From Bacteroidales bacterium (GTDB lineage Bacteria > Bacteroidota > Bacteroidia > Bacteroidales > JAFGXI01): a stretch of DNA of 62,927 nt. Each line of letters begins with the position of its first letter. The first letter of the stretch is position 1. The stretch lies in assembly GCA_016936665.1 (NCBI GenBank), contig JAFGXI010000023.1, positions 1 to 62,927 of the forward strand, given 5' to 3'. A program made the translations under genes and the position numbers. The notes under the pieces were generated by a model. That model was not told where the DNA came from, did not search any database, and worked only from the letters and a program-made list of their open reading frames with translations. This document shows, one piece after another, positions 54,190 through 62,927 of the stretch.

Positions 54190-55089
54190 CTACTTAGTAT
54201 TAGATTTTGATGCGAATTTTTCCATTGCATATATTACCACAAAACCTATAACAAGATAGACTGTTGCTAAAATCACTTCGGAGCTCCATTGTGGCAAAAG
54301 CCATTCATAACCAATAACTTTTGTTTTCTCGCCAAAGGTTTGAGTCAGTTCTTCTTTCCAAGGCCAGAGTATTATTAATGAACCTAATATAAAACCAGAT
54401 AATAATGCTATAGTTTGGTCTCTGAATTTTTTAAAAACCCACGAAAGAAAATGCGAAAATCCAAGAATACCAATTCCTGCACCAATTGCTACAGGTAAAA
54501 GAATTTTAAGGTTAAAATGTGTCACAGAATCAATCATTATTAGTTGGTAATTACCCATAAGAATTAACACAAAAGAACCTGAAAGGCCAGGTAAAATCAT
54601 ACTACTGGCTGCCACAATACCACAGAGCACCAAATACAATGTATTATCATTTTCCGAAGCAGGGTTTAGCATTGCGATTGACACAGCTACAAAGGTTCCA
54701 ATTACGAAATTCAAAACAACAGACCAGTTCCATTTTTCTATCGTTTTTGAAACGAATAGTACAGAGGCTAAGATTAAACCAAAAAAGAAAGACCAAATAT
54801 AAACCGGATAGTTATTAAAAAGATAATCTAATAACTTGGCAAAGCTAAGTATACTAACGGCTATACCGGAAAAAACAGCGATTAAAAACCAAAGATTTAT
54901 ATGCTTGGCAAATGCTTTAAAATTGCCGTGTAAAATTAGTTTAAAAGCTTGAACATTTAGAGATTTTATGGAATCGATAAAAGTTTCGAAAATACCGGTA
55001 ATCAATGCCACAGTTCCTCCGGAAACTCCGGGAATAACATTAGCAGCTCCCATACCGATTCCTTTTAAAAACAGCCAAATATATTTCAT
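54190..55089 (-). CDS. DUF368-family polyprenyl-phosphate translocase
   Basis: This 299-residue membrane protein has about eight helices and the duplicated DUF368 motifs: VIPGVSGGTVALITGI (about 18-33) and ILPGLSGSFVLILMGNY (about 163-179). DUF368 proteins have been shown to recycle undecaprenyl-phosphate across the membrane for cell-wall and surface polymer synthesis (PopT). It lies between thrC (3 bp) and aroE (2 bp). The context does not add a specific partner. Confidence 0.92.
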   Translation of the reverse strand: MKYIWLFLKGIGMGAANVIPGVSGGTVALITGIFETFIDSIKSLNVQAFKLILHGNFKAFAKHINLWFLIAVFSGIAVSILSFAKLLDYLFNNYPVYIWSFFFGLILASVLFVSKTIEKWNWSVVLNFVIGTFVAVSIAMLNPASENDNTLYLVLCGIVAASSMILPGLSGSFVLILMGNYQLIMIDSVTHFNLKILLPVAIGAGIGILGFSHFLSWVFKKFRDQTIALLSGFILGSLIILWPWKEELTQTFGEKTKVIGYEWLLPQWSSEVILATVYLVIGFVVIYAMEKFASKSNTK

Positions 55090-55092
55090 AAA

Positions 55093-56403
55093 CTATCGAT
55101 TTAAAGCGTCGTACAATTCCTCTTTATACTGTTCGATATGGTGTGGATTACATTCTTCTGAGCTAGAAACATGTTCTGTGGTATAAATCATTTCTTCCAT
55201 AAACTCGGGTGCTCGTCTTACGCCTTCGCCGATATTTACAAGAACAACATCGCCATTTTTAATTATTCCTTGTTTTAGCGACTCGAAAAATCCTCCTAAT
55301 GCTATTGAACTAGCCGGACCAATTCTAACATTTTTTTCGTAGGCCGTTAAACGAGCAACATCAATCATTTTCGACTCATCGAAGGTAATCATTTCTCCCC
55401 CACTTTTCTTTACCAGTTCTGCAATAATTGGAAATGTAGCAGGATTGCCTGTTGCCAATGTAGGCACTTTTGTTTGAGGTGCATCAATAATTGGATAATC
55501 ATTTAACCAACCTTCTGGGAAGCCATTGGCTTTGGCATTTTCCCAACCTAAAGTCATTGGGTTACATGCGCTAGGTTGAACCATTATATACCGAGGATAA
55601 TGATTTACTAAATTCAACGACTTAATATCATCTAAAGCCTTATCGATAGCTATTGGTCCTGTACCTCCACTTAGCGCTTGCACATAAACGGTAGGAAACT
55701 CGTCCATTTGTCGAATCCATTCAAATACCATTGTTTTCTTGGCTTCTACTCTCATCGGATCGATATTTCCTCCGGAGATAAGAATGTTATGCTTTTTGGC
55801 ATATTCTGCTGCTAATTTCTTAGCATAAGCATAGTCGCCTTTCACTCTAAATACTTTTTGACCATAACTGCTGATTTCTGCTTCGTTGGCCAATAAAGCA
55901 TCTTGTGGAATAAACACTGCCAAAGAAATACCGGCTTTTGCCAAATAATAGGAAAAGGCAGTCGCAATATTGCCTGTACTGGCAATAGCGAAGTGCGTTA
56001 TCCGATTTTCTTTGAGTACACTTGCTGCTACTGAAGCTGCAACATCTTTGAATGTTCCGGTACCCGGATTCAAATCGTTTCTATAAACATGAACTTTACA
56101 CTCTATCTGATGATAAGTTTTGGCATATTCTTCAAGAAAAGTCCAGTTTTCGACAGGAATTACTCCTTCACCAGATGTAACTATATTTTGCTTGTCATCT
56201 AACGGTAAAAAGTCGAAATAATCAAATACCGACTGAGCAAGATTGGCATCGATTAGTTGTTTTACGCCTTCGGGCGAAGCTGAATACGATACTAATGCAT
56301 GATTTGATCCACAAACAGGACACTTCTGGGAACTCTCGAACCATTCTTTCATATTGGCAATAACGTGCCCACACTTTTTACAATTTAATTGGTACTTGCT
56401 CAT
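55093..56403 (-). CDS. thrC: Threonine synthase (PLP fold-type II)
   Basis: This 436-residue enzyme converts O-phosphohomoserine to threonine. It begins with a zinc ribbon (C8, C11, C28, C31 in CKKCG and CPVCG), followed by the PLP Lys at about 119 in GTGTFKDVA, the STGNIATAF loop, and GGTGPIAID. The C-terminal part has NIGEGVRRAP. Related PLP enzymes such as cysteate synthase share this architecture, so the reaction should be tested. It starts 1 bp after the TPR gene and is followed by DUF368. Confidence 0.83.
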   Translation of the reverse strand: MSKYQLNCKKCGHVIANMKEWFESSQKCPVCGSNHALVSYSASPEGVKQLIDANLAQSVFDYFDFLPLDDKQNIVTSGEGVIPVENWTFLEEYAKTYHQIECKVHVYRNDLNPGTGTFKDVAASVAASVLKENRITHFAIASTGNIATAFSYYLAKAGISLAVFIPQDALLANEAEISSYGQKVFRVKGDYAYAKKLAAEYAKKHNILISGGNIDPMRVEAKKTMVFEWIRQMDEFPTVYVQALSGGTGPIAIDKALDDIKSLNLVNHYPRYIMVQPSACNPMTLGWENAKANGFPEGWLNDYPIIDAPQTKVPTLATGNPATFPIIAELVKKSGGEMITFDESKMIDVARLTAYEKNVRIGPASSIALGGFFESLKQGIIKNGDVVLVNIGEGVRRAPEFMEEMIYTTEHVSSSEECNPHHIEQYKEELYDALNR

Positions 56404-56404
56404 T

Positions 56405-57814
56405 CTATTTTGCTGTAATATTTAATTCTTTGATAAAATTTTCTGTATTTTGATTAACTTCTGACATATACTCTAAAAAAAACGAAAGTGATGCTGCATT
56501 TGAATCATATGCTTTTTTAAGAAAATCTGAAGCTTTTTCCGGTTTATCTATCAACCAATAAATGGCTGCTATTTTAGTCAAATTCTCCCAATCTTCGCCA
56601 ATTAATCTATTCGACCAAAGCGATGCCGCCAATGCTTTTCTGTATTGTTTCGAATAAAAATACACATCGACTAGGACACTCCAAGCATCTATAAAAAATG
56701 GATTTACATCTAAGATTTTTAATGCCAACTGTTCTGCTTTTTCAGACTCATCGAGGAAATAGTAAATCTGAGCCAAAACGGATTGATATTCTACATTTTC
56801 AGGATCTTTATCGAGTGCTCTGAGTAAAAAACTTTTCGCCTTTAAATAATTTTCAAGCTCAAGCTCCAATAAACCCATCGAATACAATACCTTAGGGCTT
56901 CCCGGTGCAATTTTATTGGCCAATTGATAATTTTTTTGAGCATTTTCAAACTGATTAAGTTGAAAACTGATATTTCCTATCGAGATAAATAAATCTTCAT
57001 CAACACTAATATCGGACTGAAGCATCTCTTGATAAATATTTAATGCTTCGATGTACAATTCTTGCGTTTCGTACAAAATAGCCATCTCTTTAAGATAAAT
57101 CTCATTAGTGGGTTGAATTGCTACAGCATAAAGCATAGCATCCTCTGCCAAATCGTACTTTTCCATTGAACTATAAGCTCTTGAAAGATACATCCATGCG
57201 TCTGCCGAATAAGGATAGAAACGTATGTAACTGTCAAAATTTTCGATAGCATGCTCGAAATCAAACAAGCTTAAATAAGCAAAAGCTATTTCGAATAAAA
57301 GCGATGGATCTTCGTCGACAATGGTTTTTAAAAAACGTATGGTCTCTTGGTGATATCCTTCTTGTTGATAAATTGCAGCTATCGAAGTACTGATTTCGAA
57401 AAAATCGTCATCGGCCATTTCTACTGCTTTTGCAAATAAGTCTTGCGAACGATTGGCTTTACCCAAACCTAAATAAGCTTCTCCTAAAATCAAATAGTAA
57501 TCAACATCCTTACCTGCTCCAAAGCTTTCGAACGCTTTGTTCAATATTTGAACTGCTTCTCTGAAACGCCTTTGCGAATTATATATCTGAGCTAAACGCC
57601 TCAAAATATCGGGGTTGTTAGGATGAATTTTCAAAGCGTTATTAACCGCCTTTTCGGCTAAAGCCACATCTCCAATTTGCAAATAATGATCGACAATAAA
57701 CTCAAACTCGTGCACTTCGAAATAAGCTACACGATTGTGCTTCATCGACCTTGTGTATTGGTCTAAGCTAGCCTTTAAATCTTCTTCTTGGTAAAAATCG
57801 CTGTACATATACAC
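56405..57814 (-). CDS. Cytoplasmic TPR-repeat protein
   Basis: This 469-residue protein is almost all tetratricopeptide repeats (about eleven), with typical P..P..L..LA..Y......EA....KAL patterns. It has no signal peptide and no catalytic motif, so a scaffold or chaperone role is likely. The consensus -7 box (57817-57824) lies so close that transcription probably starts near 57810. The second Met at 57808 might then be the true, nearly leaderless start. It heads the run into thrC (1-bp gap). Confidence 0.82.
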   Translation of the reverse strand: MYMYSDFYQEEDLKASLDQYTRSMKHNRVAYFEVHEFEFIVDHYLQIGDVALAEKAVNNALKIHPNNPDILRRLAQIYNSQRRFREAVQILNKAFESFGAGKDVDYYLILGEAYLGLGKANRSQDLFAKAVEMADDDFFEISTSIAAIYQQEGYHQETIRFLKTIVDEDPSLLFEIAFAYLSLFDFEHAIENFDSYIRFYPYSADAWMYLSRAYSSMEKYDLAEDAMLYAVAIQPTNEIYLKEMAILYETQELYIEALNIYQEMLQSDISVDEDLFISIGNISFQLNQFENAQKNYQLANKIAPGSPKVLYSMGLLELELENYLKAKSFLLRALDKDPENVEYQSVLAQIYYFLDESEKAEQLALKILDVNPFFIDAWSVLVDVYFYSKQYRKALAASLWSNRLIGEDWENLTKIAAIYWLIDKPEKASDFLKKAYDSNAASLSFFLEYMSEVNQNTENFIKELNITAK

Positions 57815-57816
57815 TA

Positions 57817-57824
57817 CAAAAGTA
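57817..57824 (-). promoter_or_regulatory. -7 box for the TPR-thrC-DUF368-aroE run
   Basis: Minus-strand TACTTTTG is an exact match. A TTG lies 16 nt upstream (57843-57841), slightly closer than usual. It almost touches the TPR-gene start, implying a very short leader. Confidence 0.55.
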
Positions 57825-57936
57825 AGAATATTAAACGGCTCAATCCATATTTATTTCTCGTTTAAATATAAAAAGTTATTAAGAGTTAAAATCTTGGGGC
57901 GAACGTATTATTTTAACAGATTTCGATGAGATTGAT

Positions 57937-57944
57937 TATTTTTG
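57937..57944 (+). promoter_or_regulatory. -7 box for carbonic anhydrase
   Basis: TATTTTTG is an exact TAnnTTTG match, 26 bp upstream of the ATG at 57971. No clear -33 TTTG was found. Confidence 0.5.
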
Positions 57945-57970
57945 TTGGTTTAACATAAGAAAGAATTCAG

Positions 57971-58645
57971 ATGAACGATCCTAAATACGATAAAATATTC
58001 GACGATAACCTTAAATGGGTACAAGATAAAACCAATAAACAAAAAGATTTTTTTTCGAGGCATTACGAAGAACAAACCCCTGAATACTTATACATAGGAT
58101 GCTCCGATAGTCGCGTTCCGGCAAACGAAATTACAGGTCTGGAAATGGGCGATTTATTTGTTCACAGAAACATTGCCAATGTAGTTGCCAATAACGATAT
58201 TAACATGATGTCTGTATTGCAATATGCTGTAGATGTTTTAGAAGTTAAACACATTGTGGTTTGTGGGCATTATGGTTGCGGTGGTTTGAATGCAGCCATG
58301 CAACCTCACTCTTTTGGAGTGCTCGATAATTGGTTACGCAACGTTAGAGATGTGTATCGATTTCATAAACTAGAATTAGACGAATACGACAACTACGAAG
58401 CTAAAATGGATCGCTTAGCCGAGATAAATGTCGAAGAGCAGTGCATGAATGTAATAAAAAACGCATCAATTCAAGAAAGCTACATAAGAAAAGGAATACC
58501 TCATGTACATGGTTGGATTTACGACATGAGAAATGGCATATTAAAAGATTTAAAAATCAACTTTGAAGGTATGCTTAAAAAAGTACAAGAAATATACAAC
58601 CTCGAAGAAGATGTCAAATTAAAAAAACTCAGAGAGAAATATTAA
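57971..58645 (+). CDS. Beta-class carbonic anhydrase
   Basis: This 224-residue enzyme hydrates CO2 to bicarbonate. Zinc ligands are C44 (GCSDSR), H100 and C103 (GHYGCGG), and the D46/R48 dyad that gates the site is present. The N and C termini are the usual helices. It may supply bicarbonate for carboxylases. It has its own -7 box, and a 78-bp gap separates it from gpmI. Confidence 0.95.
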   Translation: MNDPKYDKIFDDNLKWVQDKTNKQKDFFSRHYEEQTPEYLYIGCSDSRVPANEITGLEMGDLFVHRNIANVVANNDINMMSVLQYAVDVLEVKHIVVCGHYGCGGLNAAMQPHSFGVLDNWLRNVRDVYRFHKLELDEYDNYEAKMDRLAEINVEEQCMNVIKNASIQESYIRKGIPHVHGWIYDMRNGILKDLKINFEGMLKKVQEIYNLEEDVKLKKLREKY

Positions 58646-58723
58646 GCTCATAAATATCCGGATTAATCAGAAATATTTTAATGAAAAAAGCAAATAATCT
58701 GGCAAACGACATATAATAAAATC

Positions 58724-60232
58724 ATGAAATCAAACAAAGTTATACTAACAATACTAGATGGGTGGGGAATTGGCGACGGTAGCAAATCCGATGCAATTAG
58801 CAGTGGAAACACACCAAATATCGATCAACTCATGTCGAAATATCCGCATGCCGAGTTGCTTACATCCGGCGAAAATGTAGGATTGCCAGATGGTCAAATG
58901 GGAAACTCAGAAGTTGGTCATCTTAATATTGGTTCGGGAAGAAAAGTTTATCAAGATCTTGTTAGAATTAACAGAGCCATTGCCGATAAAAGCATTGAGC
59001 AACATGCGCCGATCCTCAAAGCCATTCAAATAGCCAAAGACAATCGTGTAAAACTGCATTTAATAGGTTTAGTTTCCGACGGTGGAGTGCACTCCTCGCA
59101 AGACCATTTACATAAATTGTGCGATATTGCTACACAACAGGGGCTCGATAAAGTATTCGTTCATGCAATAACCGACGGACGCGACACAGATCCTAAAAGT
59201 GGCATTGGATTTTTAAGTCGACTAGAAGAATATCTTCAAACGCAAACCGCAGAAATTGCTAGCATTGTAGGGCGTTACTATGCAATGGATAGAGATAAGC
59301 GATGGGATCGAATAAAAATTGTTTATGATTTATACACACAGGGGACAGGCAAAAAATCGAATAACTTATTAGATTCTGTTAAAACTTCGTATGCAGAAAA
59401 TGTAACCGATGAGTTTCTTAAACCCATTATCAATGCTAAAGTAAATGGAACAATAGAAGCCGATGATGTGGTTATTTGCTTCAACTTTAGAACCGATCGT
59501 TTACGACAATTAACAACTGTTCTAACACAAAAAGACATGCCGGAATTCGGAATGCATACGCTTCCTCTACATTATTTTACAATGACTAACTATGATGATA
59601 CTTTTAAAAATGTAGAAGTCATTTATAATAAAGACAATTTAAAATTAACATTGGGAGAAGTTGTTTCGAATTATGGTTTAAAACAATTAAGAATTGCCGA
59701 AACAGAAAAATACGCTCATGTTACTTTTTTCTTTTCGGGAGGACGAGAAGCCGTTTTTGAAGGCGAAGAGCGTATTTTAGTATCGTCGCCCAAAGTTGCA
59801 ACCTACGATTTGCAACCGGAAATGAGTGCCTACGAAGTTCGCGACAAACTTATTGACGCCATAAACAGCGAAAAGTACGATTTAATAGTGGTTAATTTTG
59901 CCAATGGCGATATGGTTGGGCATACCGGCGTTTACGAGGCCATTCTTAAAGCTGTTGAAACCATCGATACCTGTGTTGGAGATGTATCGAAAGCCGCGCA
60001 AACAAACAATTATCATATGATTGTTATTGCAGACCACGGAAACAGCGACCATGCCATTAATAAAGATAATACTCCTAACACAGCGCACTCGCTCAATCCC
60101 GTACCTATTATTTTAATTTCTGAAGATTACCATAAAATTAATTCCGGAGTATTGGCCGATGTTGCCCCAACTATACTTAAATTGATGAATATTCCTCAAC
60201 CAGATTTAATGAGTGGACAATCGCTAATTTAA
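58724..60232 (+). CDS. gpmI: 2,3-bisphosphoglycerate-independent phosphoglycerate mutase
   Basis: This 502-residue enzyme interconverts 3- and 2-phosphoglycerate in glycolysis. It has the alkaline-phosphatase-fold metal site: D12 (ILDGWG), catalytic S62 in MGNSEVGH (the position known from Bacillus), [30 protein letters not shown] and DHGNSDHA. The length is as expected. It is followed after 3 bp by the DUF3109 gene. Confidence 0.96.
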   Translation: MKSNKVILTILDGWGIGDGSKSDAISSGNTPNIDQLMSKYPHAELLTSGENVGLPDGQMGNSEVGHLNIGSGRKVYQDLVRINRAIADKSIEQHAPILKAIQIAKDNRVKLHLIGLVSDGGVHSSQDHLHKLCDIATQQGLDKVFVHAITDGRDTDPKSGIGFLSRLEEYLQTQTAEIASIVGRYYAMDRDKRWDRIKIVYDLYTQGTGKKSNNLLDSVKTSYAENVTDEFLKPIINAKVNGTIEADDVVICFNFRTDRLRQLTTVLTQKDMPEFGMHTLPLHYFTMTNYDDTFKNVEVIYNKDNLKLTLGEVVSNYGLKQLRIAETEKYAHVTFFFSGGREAVFEGEERILVSSPKVATYDLQPEMSAYEVRDKLIDAINSEKYDLIVVNFANGDMVGHTGVYEAILKAVETIDTCVGDVSKAAQTNNYHMIVIADHGNSDHAINKDNTPNTAHSLNPVPIILISEDYHKINSGVLADVAPTILKLMNIPQPDLMSGQSLI

Positions 60233-60235
60233 AAA

Positions 60236-60814
60236 ATGATGATTGAAATTGACGATAAGATAGTTAGTTTAGACCTTATAGAAAAACATTTTCAGTGCGA
60301 TTTATCGCAATGTAAAGGGCAATGTTGTGTAGAAGGCGATGGCGGTGCTCCATTGAGTTTAGAGGAAATCGATATCATCGAAGCTAATTACTCTGTTTTT
60401 TCGCAGTTTATGACCGCAGAAGGTAAAAACGCCATTGAAGAACAAGGTTTTTTTACCATAGACGAAGATGGCGACAGAGTAACGCCTTTAATAAACAACC
60501 AAGCTTGTGCGTATGTTGCTTACGAAGGCGATATCGCTTTGTGCGCAATAGAAAAAGCTTTCAATAAAAAACTTATCGATTTTCAGAAGCCAATTTCTTG
60601 TCACTTATACCCTATTCGGACTAAGCAATACAAAGAATTTTTAGCCGTTAATTATCATCAATGGAATATTTGTAAACCAGCTTTAAAAAAAGGGAAACAA
60701 ACACAAACGCCAATGTATAGATTTTTAGAATCGCCTGTCAAACGTGCATTTGGAGAAGATTTTTATCAACAATTAAAAATAGCAGAAGAATATTTTAAAC
60801 AAAGCAATGATTAA
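60236..60814 (+). CDS. DUF3109 family Cys-cluster protein
   Basis: This 192-residue protein carries C21, C26, C30 and C31 in QCDLSQCKGQCC, then CAYVAYEGDIALCA, SCHLYPIR and ICKPAL. This matches DUF3109, a conserved Bacteroidota family related to YkgJ-like metal-binding proteins. The many conserved Cys suggest a zinc or iron-sulfur site. The function is not known. It sits 3 bp after gpmI and overlaps the barrel gene by 8 bp. Confidence 0.9.
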   Translation: MMIEIDDKIVSLDLIEKHFQCDLSQCKGQCCVEGDGGAPLSLEEIDIIEANYSVFSQFMTAEGKNAIEEQGFFTIDEDGDRVTPLINNQACAYVAYEGDIALCAIEKAFNKKLIDFQKPISCHLYPIRTKQYKEFLAVNYHQWNICKPALKKGKQTQTPMYRFLESPVKRAFGEDFYQQLKIAEEYFKQSND

Positions 60815-61580
60815 ATTTTACAGTTCAATAATATTATTTGCACTAACATTAAACCTATACAGTCAAAAGCGACCGAAGCTTGGCTCTGAGCATGATGTCG
60901 ATACAAAAAACTTATTTGGGCTAAGTATAAGCCCTGTTTTAGCAGGTAACACTTTGGAAAATAATAATTATAATTTTCAGAGCGATACCATTGCATACAG
61001 CATAACTCATAAAATATCTTATTCCTTTGGGGCTGAAATTAGACATTATTTTACCTATCGTTTCGCATTGAATAGCGGAATATATTACACCAAAAGAAAC
61101 ATACAAGCCGATTTCTCCAGTCAACACAGCCCAGGATATTATAAACCAGATACGGCATATACCGAAAATTTGAAGTTTGTGGCTTTTGAAATTCCGCTCG
61201 TTGCTTCTGGTTACGTTCGTTTAGGTAAAGATGTTTACATGAGTATTAATGGCGGTTTTAATCTCAATTTTTATCCTTCCGACATTAAATCCGGCTATGT
61301 AGGTATGCAAAGGTTACCGGTTAAAATTTTTGGAAAAGATTATATCAACATTAATTTTTTCCAATTAGGATTTACCGCAGGTATTGGTTGGGAGTATAGA
61401 ACAAAAGACGATGGTTACTTTTATATCGGGACAACATATCAGACTCGAATTAGAGATATGGCGTACCTTATGTTTTATGAGCAAGATCCTGTAGGCGGCA
61501 ATAAAGGAGACTTTTTTACTAGCGTAAGCGGAAGTTATCTTTCCATCAACTTTAAATATTATTTTTCTGCCGATGATTAA
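60807..61580 (+). CDS. Outer-membrane barrel protein (PorT-like family)
   Basis: This 257-residue protein has a short signal peptide (1-19, LNLYSQ) and alternating strands (GAEIRHYFTYRFALNSGIYYTKRN, FEIPLVASGYVRLG, GFTAGIGWEYR, YLSINFKYYFSADD at the C terminus). It fits the outer-membrane beta-barrel (PorT) family. PorT itself belongs to the T9SS, but the family is broad and I do not call it porT. Overlaps on both sides mean it is translated with its neighbours. Confidence 0.7.
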   Translation: MIKFYSSIILFALTLNLYSQKRPKLGSEHDVDTKNLFGLSISPVLAGNTLENNNYNFQSDTIAYSITHKISYSFGAEIRHYFTYRFALNSGIYYTKRNIQADFSSQHSPGYYKPDTAYTENLKFVAFEIPLVASGYVRLGKDVYMSINGGFNLNFYPSDIKSGYVGMQRLPVKIFGKDYININFFQLGFTAGIGWEYRTKDDGYFYIGTTYQTRIRDMAYLMFYEQDPVGGNKGDFFTSVSGSYLSINFKYYFSADD

Positions 61581-61716
61581 CGATGTTGAAAGTAATAATT
61601 GTAGTGCTTTTAAGGACAAAGAAATAAAAATGTCCGACGATATTACTCGCAAAATTGTTCTTGCTGTTGTTTTAATTGTGTTAGGTTTTATTGTTTTAGG
61701 CTCACTTTTATCATGA
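61573..61716 (+). CDS. Short membrane peptide overlapping both neighbours
   Basis: This 47-codon frame begins with ATG at 61573, overlapping the barrel stop by 8 bp, and ends with TGA at 61716, which overlaps the DUF819 start by 4 bp (ATGA). The last 22 residues form a hydrophobic helix (KIVLAVVLIVLGFIVLG). An internal ATG at 61630 would give a 28-residue form starting MSDDIT. It may be a real small membrane protein or only a coupling frame that carries ribosomes into DUF819. I do not know its role. Confidence 0.5.
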   Translation: MINDVESNNCSAFKDKEIKMSDDITRKIVLAVVLIVLGFIVLGSLLS

Positions 61717-62834
61717 TTTCTTTTATTGTTCTTTTTATAATATATTTTGCTATTCCTGCATTGATACTCCAGATGCTAAAGCGTTGGCCTTTTCTCGATA
61801 AAATAGGAAGTGTTGGTATTGCATATTTATTTGGAATAGCAATCGCAAACAGCGGATTTTTACCTGAAAATGCCTCCAAAGTGCAAGAGATTATTAACAC
61901 AATTTCAATCCCACTAGCCATACCAATGCTTATTTTTTCGTTCGATGTTCGGTCGTGGTTAAAATTGGCTAAGCCAACTGTAATTTCTTTGTTTATAACC
62001 ATCTTTTCGGTCGTTATTGTTGTTTTTATTGGACGTTTTATTTTTGACCATAACGATCCTGAACATTGGAAAATACCGGGAATGCTTATTGGGGTTTATA
62101 CCGGAGGCACACCCAACCTTGCTTCTATTCAAGCTGCGTTAGATGTTGAGCAAAGCAGGTATATTTTAGTGCATACTTCAGACATGATTTTCTCTACAAT
62201 TTACCTTCTGTTTTTAATGTTCGCTGCAAAACCAATCTTCAAATATATATTACCTCAATTTAACCTCAAGTTTTCACAAGAAGAAGAACAAATAACTCAA
62301 AAAAAAGTCGAAGACAAAAAGATTAGAGCTTTCCTTTTACCGATTCTTTTAAGTGTTCTAATATTTGCAATTGGAGGAAGTTTAAGTCTGATGGTTCCGA
62401 ACGAATACCAAATGGTGGTTGTTATGCTAAGCATCACGAGCTTAGGGGTATTGTTTTCGCTAAACAAAAAAGTAAGATCGATGTCTTCTTCTTTTGATAT
62501 TGGTATGTATTTAATTCTTGCCTTCAGTGTAAATGTTGCTTCGATGGCCGATTTTTCTCAATTCAGCATCGATTCTTTAAATTTATTTTTAAATATCGGA
62601 TTTGTGATTTTCGGAAGTGTTGCATTGCAAGCCATCATTTCTTCATTTTTTAAAATAGATACCGACACTACAATAATCACATCAACAGCCTTAATATGTT
62701 CACCTCCATTTGTTCCTGTAATCGCTGGCGCTTTAAAAAATAGAGCCGTCATTTTTTCGGGTTTAACAGTTGGCATTATTGGATACGTTATTGGTAATTA
62801 TTTGGGCATCGGGCTCGCTCTTTTATGGAAATAA
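61713..62834 (+). CDS. DUF819 family membrane protein
   Basis: This 373-residue protein has about ten membrane helices. The signature GGTPNLASI (about 131-139), the ALKNRAVIFSG stretch near the C terminus and the length all match DUF819. The family is thought to be transporter-like, but no substrate is known. It overlaps the small peptide frame by 4 bp and appears to end the gpmI-DUF3109-barrel run. Confidence 0.88.
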   Translation: MISFIVLFIIYFAIPALILQMLKRWPFLDKIGSVGIAYLFGIAIANSGFLPENASKVQEIINTISIPLAIPMLIFSFDVRSWLKLAKPTVISLFITIFSVVIVVFIGRFIFDHNDPEHWKIPGMLIGVYTGGTPNLASIQAALDVEQSRYILVHTSDMIFSTIYLLFLMFAAKPIFKYILPQFNLKFSQEEEQITQKKVEDKKIRAFLLPILLSVLIFAIGGSLSLMVPNEYQMVVVMLSITSLGVLFSLNKKVRSMSSSFDIGMYLILAFSVNVASMADFSQFSIDSLNLFLNIGFVIFGSVALQAIISSFFKIDTDTTIITSTALICSPPFVPVIAGALKNRAVIFSGLTVGIIGYVIGNYLGIGLALLWK

Positions 62835-62842
62835 TAATTAAG

Positions 62843-62863
62843 GGGACTTCTAAAAATTAGTCC
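62843..62863. other. Short inverted repeat just after the DUF819 gene
   Basis: GGACT (62844-62848) and AGTCC (62859-62863) are 5-bp inverted repeats around 10 nt, only 9 bp past the DUF819 stop. There is no T run after it, so it is a poor intrinsic terminator. It might be the end of an element that continues beyond the window. The last 60 bases show no gene I can support. Confidence 0.25.
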
Positions 62864-62927
62864 AAACTGAGACATTCATAAAATTTTGGATACAAATAAA
62901 AATTTTGAGAGCTATCGAGATAACTTG

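Noticed and set aside
1..62927. Insertion sequences, phage genes or restriction systems.
   Set aside because: No transposase, integrase, capsid or methylase-restriction pair appears among the genes, and base use looks even throughout.

Overview
The window is about 63 kb of low-GC (roughly one-third G+C) chromosome from a member of the Bacteroidota, most likely class Bacteroidia. I base this on the promoters (TAnnTTTG -7 boxes, two of them with an upstream TTTG at a 21-nt spacing), type IX secretion (T9SS) sorting domains of both type A and type B, an OstA-like protein, a PorE-like TPR/propeller lipoprotein-type protein, DUF3109, and Bacteroidota-style outer-membrane barrels. About 52 protein genes are packed tightly, often with 1-8 bp overlaps. 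I see no rRNA, tRNA, CRISPR array, prophage or complete insertion sequence, so this looks like stable core chromosome.

Layout. 1-310: a strong leftward promoter leaving the window, then a Cys-rich small protein. 542-3193: tRNA methyltransferase trmN6, a TPR protein and a barrel protein. 3308-7221: an O-methyltransferase with an M16 peptidase, then an ECF sigma factor followed by a membrane-tethered protein that ends in a T9SS type-B domain. 7287-14686: a leftward run of moxR, OstA-like, propeller-barrel, half-size TauE and barrel genes. 14965-17999: aminotransferase, a small Cys-rich membrane protein, mazG and a PAP2 phosphatase. 18132-22301: a secreted thioredoxin-like protein, ornithine aminotransferase, and a double adenylate kinase. 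22393-25579: a T9SS-secreted alpha/beta hydrolase with its TetR regulator, and a DEDDh-GIY-YIG nuclease. 25900-27240: saccharopine dehydrogenase family. 27297-33410: a 2037-residue alpha-2-macroglobulin with intact thioester. 33554-38844: YjbQ, YbaB, a dicarboxylate symporter, an unusual membrane SpoIIE-type protein and two tandem HMG-CoA lyase-like genes. 38932-46744: TPR-SpoIIE phosphatase, PorE-like protein, exonuclease, FAH family, lipB, recJ. 46741-57814: SlyD-like isomerase, a small membrane protein, then a leftward run of TPR protein, threonine synthase, DUF368 lipid-carrier translocase, aroE, a giant 19-repeat protein and a FecCD/FecE-type ABC importer. 57971-62834: carbonic anhydrase, gpmI, DUF3109, barrel, a 47-residue membrane peptide and DUF819.

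How genes may work together. Several blocks point to envelope biology: sigma/anti-sigma with a T9SS-type domain, OstA-like with propeller-barrel, A2M, DUF368, and the repeat protein coupled to an ABC importer. Others are housekeeping: lipoylation (lipB), repair (recJ, nucleases), glycolysis (gpmI), nucleotide sanitation (mazG, adk), and amino-acid metabolism (rocD, saccharopine DH, thrC, aroE). No single unmistakably new system stands out. The best candidates for new biology are the sigma/T9SS-domain pair, the tandem adenylate kinase with a charge-reversed second half, the 19 x 60-residue repeat protein next to the ABC importer, the twin HMG-CoA lyase-like genes, and the two divergent SpoIIE proteins.
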